Notes: generated by a model from the sequence alone, not told the origin. DNA of 64,000 bases from an uncultured Flavobacteriales bacterium (GCA_959608625.1 CAUHQV010000001.1:61645-125644); one strand, 5' to 3'; shown: positions 27,577 to 36,225, numbered from the stretch's first letter. Program-made: numbers and translations.

Positions 27577-27840
27577 ATGGAAACACAATATCCGGATCAA
27601 ACCGGGCGCTGCCGCAAAGCGCGCCTCCGCGGCGATAGCGGGAAAGCCAACCCTCTTTCTTTGGGTATAGGTATGGGGATGCTTTGGGGAGTGGTTTTAG
27701 GGGTAGCTCTGGATAATTTAGCCCTCGGACTGTCTGTCGGCATAAGCTTAGGTGTGGCTTTTTCAATTCTTGTAAAAAAGAAAAAGGAGAAGGACGCGGC
27801 ACTCCACGGGCGGCATGCCGGAGAGAAAAAGGAAGAATAG
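27577..27840 (+). CDS. Small Gly-rich two-segment membrane protein
   Basis: An 87-residue hypothetical protein. A charged N-terminus (residues 1-27) precedes two Gly-rich hydrophobic stretches (residues ~29-46 and ~50-64, with regular GxxxG spacing: SLGIGMGMLWGVVLGVALD, then LALGLSVGISLGVAFSIL), followed by a lysine/glutamate tail. The pattern is a glycine-zipper-like inner membrane protein. It lies 14 bases after guaA and 19 bases before the LysM gene. Function unknown. Confidence 0.6.
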   Translation: METQYPDQTGRCRKARLRGDSGKANPLSLGIGMGMLWGVVLGVALDNLALGLSVGISLGVAFSILVKKKKEKDAALHGRHAGEKKEE

Positions 27841-27859
27841 AAAAAACATATAACGAAAT

Positions 27860-29668
27860 ATGCCAATATTTTTCAAGAGAGCCATAGCCGTTCTGGTCTT
27901 GGCAGCGTTCTCCCTGCCGGCAAATGCCCAGGCGGTGGAGACATACCGGGCGAAAAAAAGCGACACGATGCAGACCATCGCCGATCGGGTCGGTATGACG
28001 GTGGACGAACTTTTAGAATACAATAAGGAATATAAAGGCCGCGAGGTAAAAGCGCGCGACATTCTGGTGGTGCCGTCTAAAAAAGAGCGGAAGGAGCGGG
28101 AACGGCAGAAAGCGCTGGCTGCCCTGAATCCGCAGCCCGCTGTTCCCGAGCCTCCCAAACCGGTCGAATTCACTACCCATGTAGTGGTTCCCAAGGAAAC
28201 GGTATACGGAATATCCCGGCAGTGGGGCATCACCCAGGATATGCTCAAAGAATACAATCCGGAACTCAAGACCTCCGTACTCAAAATAGGGATGGAGCTG
28301 CGTATACCGGTGGTAAGTGTGGAGGATAAAGTGCTGGAACCGACACAAACCCAGGTCCAAATTCAAACTCAGGCTCAAACACAGGGGCGCTCTCAGGCTA
28401 TTACGCCTTCCGGACAGGTAACGAACAGGCCGGGCCGGCAGGATCAATTCCGACCCGAGACCCGCCCGCAGGGTCAGGAAAGGCCCCGCGATACCGTGCA
28501 GTCCTCTTCGTGGGTGGTGGGGGTCGATACGGTACGGCACGATCTGCCGGCCGCTACCCCGGCTGCCGAACAACTCGACGTCAAACGTTTCCTGAAAGTA
28601 GACGTCATGCTTCCTTTTTACCTGGACAGGGCCGATTCGCTGATCGGGGCCCCGCCGGCCAAGCGCCTGGCGGATTCCCAGGTCGCTTTGAGCTTTTATA
28701 TGGGGGTGAAAATGGCCCTCGATTCGCTGGCCGGGCAGGGATTGGTCGCCGATGTGCGGGTGTTCGATACCCGGCGGGATACAGTGGCGGTAGACAGCCT
28801 GATGAGGGCGAACGACTTTTCACAGACCGACGTAATTATAGGCCCGTTGTTTGCGGAAATAGTGGAACGCGTGGCCCGGAATCTGGATGGAAAGAAAGCG
28901 ATCGTCGTGTCACCGTTCTCCACCAAGCACAATGTGGTGGGCTCCTTCAATATCCTCCAGGTGTCCGCTTCGGCCGAAGACCTTCAGGATGCGATGCTCG
29001 GTTATATGAAAGACAATATGGCCTCCCCCCAGCATATCGTTATCGTGGCTTCGTCCACCCAGCAGGCCGTGCAAATAGAAAAGATTAAGCGAGCCTTGTC
29101 TTCCGTAGCCGGCTCCTCCGGTATTGCGGTACTCGATACGGATCTGGGGGAGAATGCCCGCCGTTTGGGGGAAATGATCAAGCAAGGAGTTCCGATGTCC
29201 CTGGTAGTACCGGCCCTTACCTCGTCCACGACCGTGGAGGTGCTTCAGGCCGTGGAACAGTCCAACCGGCTGGACGAAGTGGACGTCTATGGTTTTGAAG
29301 CGGATACCCGCGCCAAAAAACTCATGGAGGATACCCGGGGGCAGGCTGCGTCGCGCGCCCGTTTCATCTATGCCGAGCGCCATTTTGAGAATACGGGCAA
29401 GGCGCAGTATCATGATTTTGTCCGCAGTTTCCGCAAGCGTTACCGCGAGGTTCCGGGTACGTATTCACTTTCCGGTTTCGACGTGACGTACGACCTGCTG
29501 ACCCGTATGGCGGTAGAGCCCGACAACGAGAAAGCGATCACATCCCATCCCAGCGAACAGGTAGCCGACCGTTTCCGGTTCATCAAATACCTCGGGGGGG
29601 GATATATCAATACCGACGTATATATCCTGATGTACGACGCCCGGCACGGTACGGTGCTGTTGTACTGA
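27860..29668 (+). CDS. LysM and type I periplasmic binding-protein fusion
   Basis: A 602-residue exported protein, signal peptide to about residue 23 (MPIFFKRAIAVLVLAAFSLP...). Two LysM modules at ~28-72 (YRAKKSDTMQTIADRVGM) and ~98-140 (THVVVPKETVYGISRQWGI) should bind peptidoglycan glycan. A Gln/Thr-rich linker (~155-190) leads to a C-terminal region (~225-590) with the pattern of periplasmic binding proteins of the amino acid/leucine type (DVIIGPLFAEIVERVA, then the strand-loop FIYAERHFENTGKAQYHDFV). This two-part layout is seen in Bacteroidota; ligand and role are unknown. No transport permease lies nearby. Confidence 0.75.
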   Translation: MPIFFKRAIAVLVLAAFSLPANAQAVETYRAKKSDTMQTIADRVGMTVDELLEYNKEYKGREVKARDILVVPSKKERKERERQKALAALNPQPAVPEPPKPVEFTTHVVVPKETVYGISRQWGITQDMLKEYNPELKTSVLKIGMELRIPVVSVEDKVLEPTQTQVQIQTQAQTQGRSQAITPSGQVTNRPGRQDQFRPETRPQGQERPRDTVQSSSWVVGVDTVRHDLPAATPAAEQLDVKRFLKVDVMLPFYLDRADSLIGAPPAKRLADSQVALSFYMGVKMALDSLAGQGLVADVRVFDTRRDTVAVDSLMRANDFSQTDVIIGPLFAEIVERVARNLDGKKAIVVSPFSTKHNVVGSFNILQVSASAEDLQDAMLGYMKDNMASPQHIVIVASSTQQAVQIEKIKRALSSVAGSSGIAVLDTDLGENARRLGEMIKQGVPMSLVVPALTSSTTVEVLQAVEQSNRLDEVDVYGFEADTRAKKLMEDTRGQAASRARFIYAERHFENTGKAQYHDFVRSFRKRYREVPGTYSLSGFDVTYDLLTRMAVEPDNEKAITSHPSEQVADRFRFIKYLGGGYINTDVYILMYDARHGTVLLY

Positions 29669-29691
29669 GGGATTCCTGACAAATAAAAACT

Positions 29692-31071
29692 ATGAACGCA
29701 CTGAATTTCCTAACCACTCGGGATACGGTGTGGGCGCGGGAGAAGTTCCGCGTATTCCTGCTCCTGTGGTTCGTGCTCAGCTATGTCCAGGGGGTCTTTT
29801 CCGGACTCAACGAGGATGAGCCTTACTATTATATGTATGCCATGTTCCCGGCGTGGGGGTATTTCGACCATCCGCCTATGGTGGGGACTTTTGCGTTGCT
29901 GGGCATCAAGATGTTCGGCAAGGTGCTGGGATTCCGCCTGTTCTCGGCTATTTCTTCGACCCTGTTCCTGTATGCGGTGTGGCGCATCATCGAGTTCAAA
30001 GACAAGTATAAATACGTCAATGTGTTCATCCTGCTCGCGCTGTCCATTCCGATGGTCAGTGTGTATGGATTTATTCTCGTGCCGGACGGCCCGCTGCTGT
30101 TCTTCGCTTCGTTGTTCCTGCTGGCCTACCGGTGGTTTTTGAAAAGTGAAAACGTCCTTAAAGCGGTACTGCTCGGGATTTTGGCGGCTGCGATGCTGTA
30201 CAGCAAATACCACGGGGTACTCGTGCTGTTCTTTGTCGTACTGGCCAATCTGAAGCTTCTGCGCAACAAATATTTTTATGTGGCGCTGGTCACGGCCCTA
30301 ATTCTTTTTATCCCGCATATCGTATGGCAGGTGGAAAACGGATTCCCGTCGCTCACTTACCATTTGTATGAACGGACAGCGACCAAGGCCTATAAATTCC
30401 AGTATACCTGGGAGTATCCGCTCAACCAACTGGCCGTATTCGGCCCTTTCCTGTTCCCGGTCATGATAGCGGCCGTGGTGAAGGGCGGGAAAATAAAGAC
30501 CCCACTGGCCCGTACGATGAGGTTCCTGTTCTGGGGATTCCTGATATTTTTCTTTTTTATGACATTCAAAGGACATGTGGAGCCGCACTGGACGGTAGTG
30601 GCCATCATTCCCGCCATTTATTTCACGTTCCACTACGTGCTGCGCAGCGAAGGAAAGGCGCGTTATTTTGTCATCGCTTCGCTCGTGTCGGCGGCCCTGC
30701 TATTTGTGATACGTATTGCGTTTTTCATTCCTTCGCTCGATACGCCGTACCACCACCAGAAAGAGTGGGCGGCCAGTATCCACGAGGTGGCAGGAGATGC
30801 GCCCGTCCTGTTCCGCGACAGTTACCAGAAAGCCTCGATGTATGCCTATTATACCAACGAGCCTTCGCTCAGCGCCCGGACTCCCGGGGGGCGGCGCAAC
30901 CAATATGATATATTCCCCATCAAGGACCGGATACTCGGCCGGCGGGTGCTGTACCTGGACGGGGAAAGCGATGAGGTGATCATCCGGGTCGGGAAGAAAG
31001 AACTGCGCGGCCGTTGGATAGACCCGTATGTGCCGGACAGTATTGCCGTAAAGCCCCCTGTAAAGCCATGA
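29692..31071 (+). CDS. GT39-type membrane glycosyltransferase (ArnT/PMT-like)
   Basis: A 459-residue integral membrane protein, about eleven hydrophobic segments and a soluble C-terminal tail (from ~375). The first loop has the acidic signature LNEDEPYYYMYAMFPAWGYF with DHPPM after it, as in dolichyl/undecaprenyl-phosphate sugar transferases of the GT39/ArnT type. It would move a sugar from a lipid carrier onto an envelope acceptor at the periplasmic face; acceptor unknown. The stop overlaps the next start by 4 bases (ATGA), so translational coupling is likely. Confidence 0.8.
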   Translation: MNALNFLTTRDTVWAREKFRVFLLLWFVLSYVQGVFSGLNEDEPYYYMYAMFPAWGYFDHPPMVGTFALLGIKMFGKVLGFRLFSAISSTLFLYAVWRIIEFKDKYKYVNVFILLALSIPMVSVYGFILVPDGPLLFFASLFLLAYRWFLKSENVLKAVLLGILAAAMLYSKYHGVLVLFFVVLANLKLLRNKYFYVALVTALILFIPHIVWQVENGFPSLTYHLYERTATKAYKFQYTWEYPLNQLAVFGPFLFPVMIAAVVKGGKIKTPLARTMRFLFWGFLIFFFFMTFKGHVEPHWTVVAIIPAIYFTFHYVLRSEGKARYFVIASLVSAALLFVIRIAFFIPSLDTPYHHQKEWAASIHEVAGDAPVLFRDSYQKASMYAYYTNEPSLSARTPGGRRNQYDIFPIKDRILGRRVLYLDGESDEVIIRVGKKELRGRWIDPYVPDSIAVKPPVKP

Positions 31072-31730
31072 TGGAGATCGTCCGCGCCGAAGGGGAAAGC
31101 TCGCCGCTGTTTTTCGTGCTGCTGGCCGGGTTTGCATTCGTCGTATTGCTCGAATATATGTACCCCGAACTCTTCCGGCGCGATACGCGGCATCTGTTTT
31201 ATTTTTCCGGCCTTAATTCCGAGCAGCGCAATACGCGCACCTATACGGCCTACCAAGTGTTGAGTGTGGTGCTGTTTGCTTTCACTTTTTCGGTATTTTT
31301 TTCGACGTACCTAAAAGAAAATTACCTTGGAGAAGGTTTTTCAGTGCCGTTTATGGCGTTAGTGTTTGCCGGTGCGTTGATCTATTTGTTTTTCAGATAT
31401 TTGACAGACATGATTCTGGCGTGGTTGTTTGACATGCGCGCTTTTGCTCAGGTTGCTATTGAAAAAGGAGTGGCGATGCGGCTGGCTTTTGGGGTGTATG
31501 GGTTGGCTGTATTCTTTTTGTGTACCTATTCGGGATTTTCGGCCGCCCGTTTTGGCGATAATTTATTGTTGTGGGGCTTTGTTTTCTATATTGTAATATA
31601 CCTGGCCGTGATGGTTGAGTATTTACTGAAAAATGCAGGTTATTTTTTCTATTTTATTTTTTATCTTTGCATCGTTGAAATTTGCCCAGCCCTAATCGCC
31701 TGGAATATACTGAAACAGGTATTGGTCTGA
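31068..31730 (+). CDS. DUF4271 membrane protein
   Basis: Start at 31068 (ATGATGG) overlaps the GT39 stop by 4 bases; 220 residues. Six or so membrane segments, an N-terminal MMEIVRAEGESSPLFFVLL and the loop RRDTRHLFYFSGLN. DUF4271 is a Bacteroidota family often located before hemD. The 3' two thirds use AT-rich codons far more than the neighbours. Function unknown. Confidence 0.75.
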   Translation: MMEIVRAEGESSPLFFVLLAGFAFVVLLEYMYPELFRRDTRHLFYFSGLNSEQRNTRTYTAYQVLSVVLFAFTFSVFFSTYLKENYLGEGFSVPFMALVFAGALIYLFFRYLTDMILAWLFDMRAFAQVAIEKGVAMRLAFGVYGLAVFFLCTYSGFSAARFGDNLLLWGFVFYIVIYLAVMVEYLLKNAGYFFYFIFYLCIVEICPALIAWNILKQVLV

Positions 31731-31776
31731 GCAAAAAAAATCATTTGCCTGCCCGGCAGCGCAATTCTAACAGAAC

Positions 31777-32520
31777 ATGAAGGTAAAAACCATACTCGTT
31801 TCCCAGCAGGAACCTAAAGCGGAAGGTTCGCCATATGGCGAATTGGAGCAGAAATTCGGAGTCAAAGTCGACTTTATGCCTTTTTCCCTGGTGGAAGGAG
31901 TGGATGCGTCGGCCGTCCGGAAGCAGAAGATCGACCTGAAAAATTATACGGCGCTCATTCTCAACAGTAAAAACGCAGTAGACCATTATTTCCGTATCGC
32001 CGATGAAATGCGTTTCAAGGTGCCGGATACCATGAAATATTTTTGCCAGACGGAAACGATAGCCTACTACCTTCAGAAGTATGTGGTATACCGTAAACGA
32101 AAAATATATATCGGAGGCAAGGTTTTCGAGGACGTGGTCAAACTGATAAAAAAGCACCGTTCCGAAACATTCCTGATGCCTACTTCCGACAGCCTGCGCC
32201 CGGAGATACCGGCCACTCTCGATGAAACGGGGATAAAATGGGATCGCGCTATCCTGTATACCAACGTTTACGCGGATCTTTCGTCTCTGAAGGATAAAAA
32301 ATACGATATCCTGGCTTTCTTTACCCCGGCCGCCCTGAAATCGATGTTCCATAACTTCCCCGATTTCGAGCAAGGGGATATCCGTATTGCCACTTTCGGG
32401 GTTTCCACGTTCAAGGAAGCGGAAGCATCCGGCCTTACGGTAGACATCAAGGCCCCCTCTCCGGAAGCTCCTTCGATGGCGATGGCGCTGCAGGAATATA
32501 TTAAGGCAGCCAATAAATAG
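31777..32520 (+). CDS. hemD: Uroporphyrinogen-III synthase
   Basis: A 247-residue protein of the HemD fold. Recognisable family stretches: TALILNSKNAVDHYFRIA (near residue 65), YFCQTETIAYYLQK, and FFTPAALKSMFHNFPD (near 180), the usual (T/S)SxxAVxxF-type helices. It closes the linear hydroxymethylbilane into uroporphyrinogen III, the tetrapyrrole precursor. The gene follows DUF4271 by 46 bases and has its own terminator. HemD sequences are weakly conserved, but the neighbour and motifs agree. Confidence 0.85.
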   Translation: MKVKTILVSQQEPKAEGSPYGELEQKFGVKVDFMPFSLVEGVDASAVRKQKIDLKNYTALILNSKNAVDHYFRIADEMRFKVPDTMKYFCQTETIAYYLQKYVVYRKRKIYIGGKVFEDVVKLIKKHRSETFLMPTSDSLRPEIPATLDETGIKWDRAILYTNVYADLSSLKDKKYDILAFFTPAALKSMFHNFPDFEQGDIRIATFGVSTFKEAEASGLTVDIKAPSPEAPSMAMALQEYIKAANK

Positions 32521-32539
32521 GTACATGTATCGAAACACC

Positions 32540-32573
32540 GTCCGGACGCCATTTAGGCGCCCGGACTTTTTTT
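32540..32573 (+). terminator. Terminator after hemD
   Basis: Stem GTCCGGACGCC (32540-32550) with GGCGCCCGGAC (32556-32566), one A-C mismatch, loop ATTTA, followed by seven T (32567-32573). Confidence 0.88.
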
Positions 32574-32598
32574 GCCCTGCCTGTATGGGGAAAAACCG

Positions 32599-32606
32599 TA
32601 CCTTTG
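32599..32606 (+). promoter_or_regulatory. -7 box of the RIC-like/LuxR pair
   Basis: TACCTTTG matches TAnnTTTG, 19 bases before the ATG at 32626. A TTTG at 32571-32574, inside the terminator T run, lies 24 bases upstream, slightly long for a -33 element. Confidence 0.5.
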
Positions 32607-32625
32607 CGCATAATCGATAGAAGTC

Positions 32626-33327
32626 ATGCTGCTTATATACGAAGATATGCCACTCAGTGGGATCATTGAAGAAAATGTTTCGTTGATCCCTCTGCTGGAT
32701 CGTTTCGGCATCTCCCTGGGTATGGCCGACAAAACGGTGGGGGAAGTATGTGCCGGGCAGGGGATAGATACCGGCTTTTTCCTGACGGTACTCAATACTT
32801 TTCTGAACGAAGATTATTTTCCCGAGAAAAAATTCGCGGCCTTCCATATCGAACAAATCGTGGATTATCTGCGCAAGACCAACCTGTATTACCGGAATTA
32901 CCAGCTCCCCAATATAGAACGCCACTTAAAAGGTTTTGTCGGCTCGGCCGCCGGTCAAAATCCATCTCTGGTTATGGTGGGAAATATTTTTTCCCGGGCG
33001 AGGAATTTACTGTTGGAACGCATCGAACGGGATGAGCATTCGTTTTTTCCATACGTATCCGGGCTTTGTGCCGATCATCCCCAAATTTCCGACCGGCAGA
33101 TGATCCGGCAGGAAGACGATGCTCAGGACAGCGGATGGGAGCTGCTCCACGATATAAAGAGCGTCATGATCCGGCATTTGACGGGGAATTACGACCGGAA
33201 CCTCTGCTATGCCGTCCTGTTTGCCGTGTCGGCCCTCGAACGGGACGTGAAACAGCATGACCGTATCCGTTACCGTATTTTGGAACCGGCTGTCAGGGCG
33301 ATGGAGAAAGCCAAAAAACAGGGATAA
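32626..33327 (+). CDS. RIC/hemerythrin-like protein with degenerate iron site
   Basis: A 233-residue protein. Residues ~8-65 resemble the ScdA-type N-terminal domain (MPLSGIIEENVSLIPLLDR, then CAGQGIDTGFFLTVLNTFL); residues ~74-225 look like the four-helix hemerythrin domain of RIC (YtfE) proteins, which repair iron-sulfur clusters after nitric oxide or oxidant damage. By eye the usual ligands are largely replaced: TNLYY for THxxY (Asn86), IERDEHSFFP for HxxKEExxLFP, and KQHDRIRYRI for HxHIHLEN. So either the metal site is rebuilt or the protein is a sensor without iron. The LuxR-type gene follows 2 bases later. Confidence 0.62.
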   Translation: MLLIYEDMPLSGIIEENVSLIPLLDRFGISLGMADKTVGEVCAGQGIDTGFFLTVLNTFLNEDYFPEKKFAAFHIEQIVDYLRKTNLYYRNYQLPNIERHLKGFVGSAAGQNPSLVMVGNIFSRARNLLLERIERDEHSFFPYVSGLCADHPQISDRQMIRQEDDAQDSGWELLHDIKSVMIRHLTGNYDRNLCYAVLFAVSALERDVKQHDRIRYRILEPAVRAMEKAKKQG

Positions 33328-33329
33328 CG

Positions 33330-33881
33330 ATGCGGAACCTCCGAAGAATAGCGGTCATTTCCCAGGATACTTTGCGGGCTACAGGCCTTCAGAATATGCT
33401 GGTGTCCTATTTTTCTCCGGTGGAGACGGATCTGTTCCCTCTGGAAGAACTGGAGAATGGCCTTCCGGGCGAGTACGACTATTATTTTATCGACAAAGGG
33501 TTGGCGGATACATACGGGCTAGTGTTTCCGGGGGTAAAAGTGATGTATCTTTCTCCCGGTCGGGAAAGTTGCGGTGCATGCTGCCTTGATGTATCTATCG
33601 GTGTACAGGAAATACTGGGGGCTATCGAGACCTTCTTTTCGGACGGCTGCGAGGATCAGGAGCGCAGCAAAACATTGACCGACCGCGAGATACAAGTGCT
33701 CCGGCAGATAGCCTCCGGTGCGATAAACAAGGAGATCGCCGACCGGCTGTCCATCAGTTTCAATACCGTCCTCACACACCGGAAGAATATCACGGCCAAA
33801 ACAGGGATTAAAACCGTTTCCGGGCTCACCTTCTACGCGATCATCAACGGGTACGCTTCCCCGTCCGATATCGAATTCTAG
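33330..33881 (+). CDS. LuxR-type transcription regulator with Cys cluster
   Basis: A 183-residue protein. Residues ~1-100 are receiver-like in size and hydrophobic pattern (DYYFIDKGLA could hold an acceptor Asp) but carry the unusual ESCGACCLD cluster around residues 70-78. Residues ~112-175 are a clear LuxR/NarL helix-turn-helix (LTDREIQVLRQIASGAINKE, then ADRLSISFNTVLTHRKNI). No kinase gene is near. The pairing with the RIC-like gene 2 bases upstream hints at a redox or nitric-oxide response (inference). The stop overlaps the convergent hydrolase gene by 4 bases. Confidence 0.75.
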   Translation: MRNLRRIAVISQDTLRATGLQNMLVSYFSPVETDLFPLEELENGLPGEYDYYFIDKGLADTYGLVFPGVKVMYLSPGRESCGACCLDVSIGVQEILGAIETFFSDGCEDQERSKTLTDREIQVLRQIASGAINKEIADRLSISFNTVLTHRKNITAKTGIKTVSGLTFYAIINGYASPSDIEF

Positions 33882-34891
33882 TTCACGGTTTTCAGTCCGA
33901 GAATATTTTCCGAAAAAGAGAAAATGGCTTTTTCTACCGATGGGATGTCTTTTGAAACGATCCCGCTGGCCATCGGGTGCACTCCTACATCAGGCAGTTC
34001 CACGTACACATTCTCGTGGGGCGGAGTGCCCAGTTCAGACACCATCTTGCGGATTTCGCTTACCCGTACAGTGCCATCCTGGTGTTTTTTATCTTTGTAA
34101 TAGGCCAATGTGAGACACGGTACCGTTACTTTCTCAAAAGTTTTCCGGGTCATCGTAGCATCGACCAATACTTGCAATTGCACGGTGGACTCCAGCCTCG
34201 CTCCTTCGCTCCAGGCCTCCGGGTGATAGGAGCCCGGGTTTATCGGCATATACTTGCCGCCCATCACCAGCCGGGCGATCTGCAATCCCCAAGGGCCATC
34301 CAGGAGTTTCACCCCGAAGTCGGCTGGCAGGATGTTGGGGGAAATATTGATAAGCGCCGTGACTTTTCCCGGATAGGTGGCTGCCAAATAGAGAGCGAGC
34401 GTCCCTCCGGTAGATGTACTCATTATCAGTATTTTGTCGCCCAGTTTTTCGGCCACGGCCAGCGCGTTCTTCGCGCTTTCCCACAGGCATTCGGCGGTCA
34501 TATCTAACAACGGCTCTTTCGTATCCAGTCCGTGTGCACACAGGCGGGGAGCGTACAGGTTGCACCCGTACCGGGCGGCAAAATCGGTGGTCACCGGTTC
34601 GCCTTCGAGCCGTGAAGCGCTGTACCCGTGCAAGTATAATAGAACGTACTGCGTGCGCGCCATCGTGTCGGCGTGCCAGAAAATACGGGCTTCGTTGTCT
34701 TTTTTTACATTCCCGAGGCTCTGTTCCGCCGCATTTATGCTGTCCTGAAGCGCGGTCAGGGAAGAGGGCACTACTGGGAAAGCGGCAGATAGAACGGGTT
34801 TTTCCGGGCGCGGGCCAGCCAGATAAAGGATGGCCAGGAGAATAACAATCGCACCCGTGATAGAAAATATCCGGTGTTTTTTCGTTTTCAT
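33878..34891 (-). CDS. Membrane-anchored alpha/beta hydrolase
   Basis: A 337-residue protein with an N-terminal membrane segment (~8-25). An alpha/beta hydrolase core follows: LLYLHGYSASRLEGEP (oxyanion HG), nucleophile elbow ILIMSTSTGGTLALYLA, where the usual first Gly of GxSxG is Ser, and a late histidine in VGVHPMASGIV. It fits serine esterases/lipases of the envelope. It is third in the rnpA-rnhA operon on this strand (13-base gap). Substrate unknown. Confidence 0.75.
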   Translation of the reverse strand: MKTKKHRIFSITGAIVILLAILYLAGPRPEKPVLSAAFPVVPSSLTALQDSINAAEQSLGNVKKDNEARIFWHADTMARTQYVLLYLHGYSASRLEGEPVTTDFAARYGCNLYAPRLCAHGLDTKEPLLDMTAECLWESAKNALAVAEKLGDKILIMSTSTGGTLALYLAATYPGKVTALINISPNILPADFGVKLLDGPWGLQIARLVMGGKYMPINPGSYHPEAWSEGARLESTVQLQVLVDATMTRKTFEKVTVPCLTLAYYKDKKHQDGTVRVSEIRKMVSELGTPPHENVYVELPDVGVHPMASGIVSKDIPSVEKAIFSFSENILGLKTVN

Positions 34892-34904
34892 AGTATGGAA
34901 TGGT

Positions 34905-35378
34905 TTATTTGGCGTTTTCCGTCTCGAAGGCAGTATCTGCCGCCAGGGTTTTCAGGGGTGCGGTGGCTGCTTCTACGGCCATCGTGTCGCACCGCTCATT
35001 CTCGGGATGCTCGTTGTGCCCTTTGATCCAATGGAAGGTAACGTGCTGGTACTTGGCCGCCCGCAGATAGCGCATCCAGAGGTCGGAGTTTTTCTTCCCG
35101 TCGAAGTTCTTTTTTACCCAACCTTGTAGCCAGCCCTTTTCGACGGCGTCCACCACGTATTTGGAATCCGAATAGATATGGACTTCATGGCCGGACGTTT
35201 TTAGTTTTTCCAGGGCAACGATCACCGCCAGGAGTTCCATCCGGTTGTTGGTGGTCAGGCGGAAGCCCCGGTTGAAAGTCTTTTCGTAGCCTGTCCCGGC
35301 CACCCGCATGAGGATACCGTATCCTCCTGGTCCGGGGTTGCCCCGGGAAGAGCCGTCGGTGTATATCTCGATCTTCAT
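34905..35378 (-). CDS. rnhA: Ribonuclease HI
   Basis: A 157-residue protein cleaving RNA in RNA-DNA hybrids. The catalytic set is visible: YTDGSSRGNPG (Asp7), NNRMELLAVI (Glu48), IYSDSKYVVDA (Asp70), and the basic handle plus final Asp in KGHNEHPENERCD. Cytoplasmic. The start overlaps the rnpA stop by 4 bases, so they are translationally coupled. A ~15-residue tail after the core is somewhat longer than usual. Confidence 0.95.
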   Translation of the reverse strand: MKIEIYTDGSSRGNPGPGGYGILMRVAGTGYEKTFNRGFRLTTNNRMELLAVIVALEKLKTSGHEVHIYSDSKYVVDAVEKGWLQGWVKKNFDGKKNSDLWMRYLRAAKYQHVTFHWIKGHNEHPENERCDTMAVEAATAPLKTLAADTAFETENAK

Positions 35379-35752
35379 TCGTTTTTTTCGTTCAGTTTTT
35401 CATGCCAGCGGGCAAAAACTTTTTCCATACGGGCTTTCACTTCGGCAAAATCCGGGACTTCCCGTCCCGTCCAGAAAAAGATAAATGCAAAATTCCGGTC
35501 GTATTTTTTGAGGTTTTTTTCGCGGGAGGTGCGGTAAACTTCTCGCATCAGGCGTTTTATATGGTTGCGGTCTACGGCGTGGCGGTAGTGTTTTTTCGGG
35601 ACGAAAAAAGCGGCCGCCGTATTTTTTTCTTTTTCCACCTCGCGCCAGCACATACGGAGTGGAAAACTGGCAACACTCCTGCGATCCGAAAGGATTTCCC
35701 GAATGAGTTTTAAACTTTTCAGCCGTTGGTTTTTTCCGAGTGTCGCCCGCAT
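35375..35752 (-). CDS. rnpA: Ribonuclease P protein component
   Basis: A 125-residue basic protein, the protein subunit of the tRNA 5'-processing enzyme. The RNR motif is present as RNHIKRLMREVYR (near residue 63), after FFVPKKHYRHAVD, the standard RnpA core. No rpmH was found upstream and no yidD downstream; rnhA overlaps the stop instead. Confidence 0.93.
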   Translation of the reverse strand: MRATLGKNQRLKSLKLIREILSDRRSVASFPLRMCWREVEKEKNTAAAFFVPKKHYRHAVDRNHIKRLMREVYRTSREKNLKKYDRNFAFIFFWTGREVPDFAEVKARMEKVFARWHEKLNEKNE

Positions 35753-35778
35753 GTGTGTTTTTGTTTTTCAGCTTACGA

Positions 35779-35786
35779 CAAAGATA
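35779..35786 (-). promoter_or_regulatory. -7 box of the rnpA operon
   Basis: CAAAGATA on the plus strand reads TATCTTTG on the minus strand, 26 bases before the rnpA ATG. The nearest TTG upstream is only 14 bases away, so the -33 is unclear. Confidence 0.5.
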
Positions 35787-36055
35787 GGCAATAGGGATTG
35801 CAAGAAAAAAGCGAGAAAGGAAATTTTCGGAAAAAATATTCCGTTTTTTGCCGAAAAAGAGCTTTGATTTTTAAAAAATAATTATTGATGTAAAAAAATA
35901 TTAAATAGTAAAATTTTAGAAAAAAAATCATCTTTTAAAATTATTTTATTTTGGCATTTTTCGATTTTGTTTTGATTGTCAATTAATTATAAAAAAAACG
36001 TATGTTAATTTGCTAAAAGTTTTGAAAATTAAGAACAAGCAACAGGGAAAAGGTT
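35787..36055. other. AT-rich intergenic stretch without a gene
   Basis: About 270 bases, roughly four fifths A+T, between the divergent rnpA and nrdJ promoters. Long A/T runs and ATT-type repeats are present. I see no open reading frame, tRNA, DnaA-box cluster or rpmH. It probably holds upstream promoter elements. Confidence 0.5.
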
Positions 36056-36225
36056 TACATTTGTCTCACCGAAAAGGCAGCGTTTTTGCCTCTCCGGCCG
36101 CCGCTCTTCGCCCAAACACCTAAAGGTAGGTACTTAGTGTGGTAAAAACAAAATAATAATATATAAATATTGGATTCGCCGCAGGGAGCAGACACCCGAA
36201 CGGCCCTTTTTAAAAGCTATCTGTT
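36056..36225 (+). promoter_or_regulatory. -7 box and long leader of nrdJ
   Basis: TACATTTG (36056-36063) fits TAnnTTTG. Transcription from it leaves a leader of about 155 bases before the ATG at 36226. The leader is GC-mixed, with small hairpins such as AGGCA/TGCCT near 36076-36093 and ACAC..GTGT around 36114-36141. No B12-box consensus was recognised, so a cobalamin riboswitch is not claimed, though the enzyme needs adenosylcobalamin. Confidence 0.45.

Noticed and set aside
35787..36055. Possible replication origin in the AT-rich region near rnpA
   Set aside because: No dnaA gene, no cluster of DnaA boxes and no rpmH; AT richness alone is not enough.
36064..36225. Cobalamin riboswitch before nrdJ
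   Set aside because: The conserved B12-box could not be found; kept only as an open leader.
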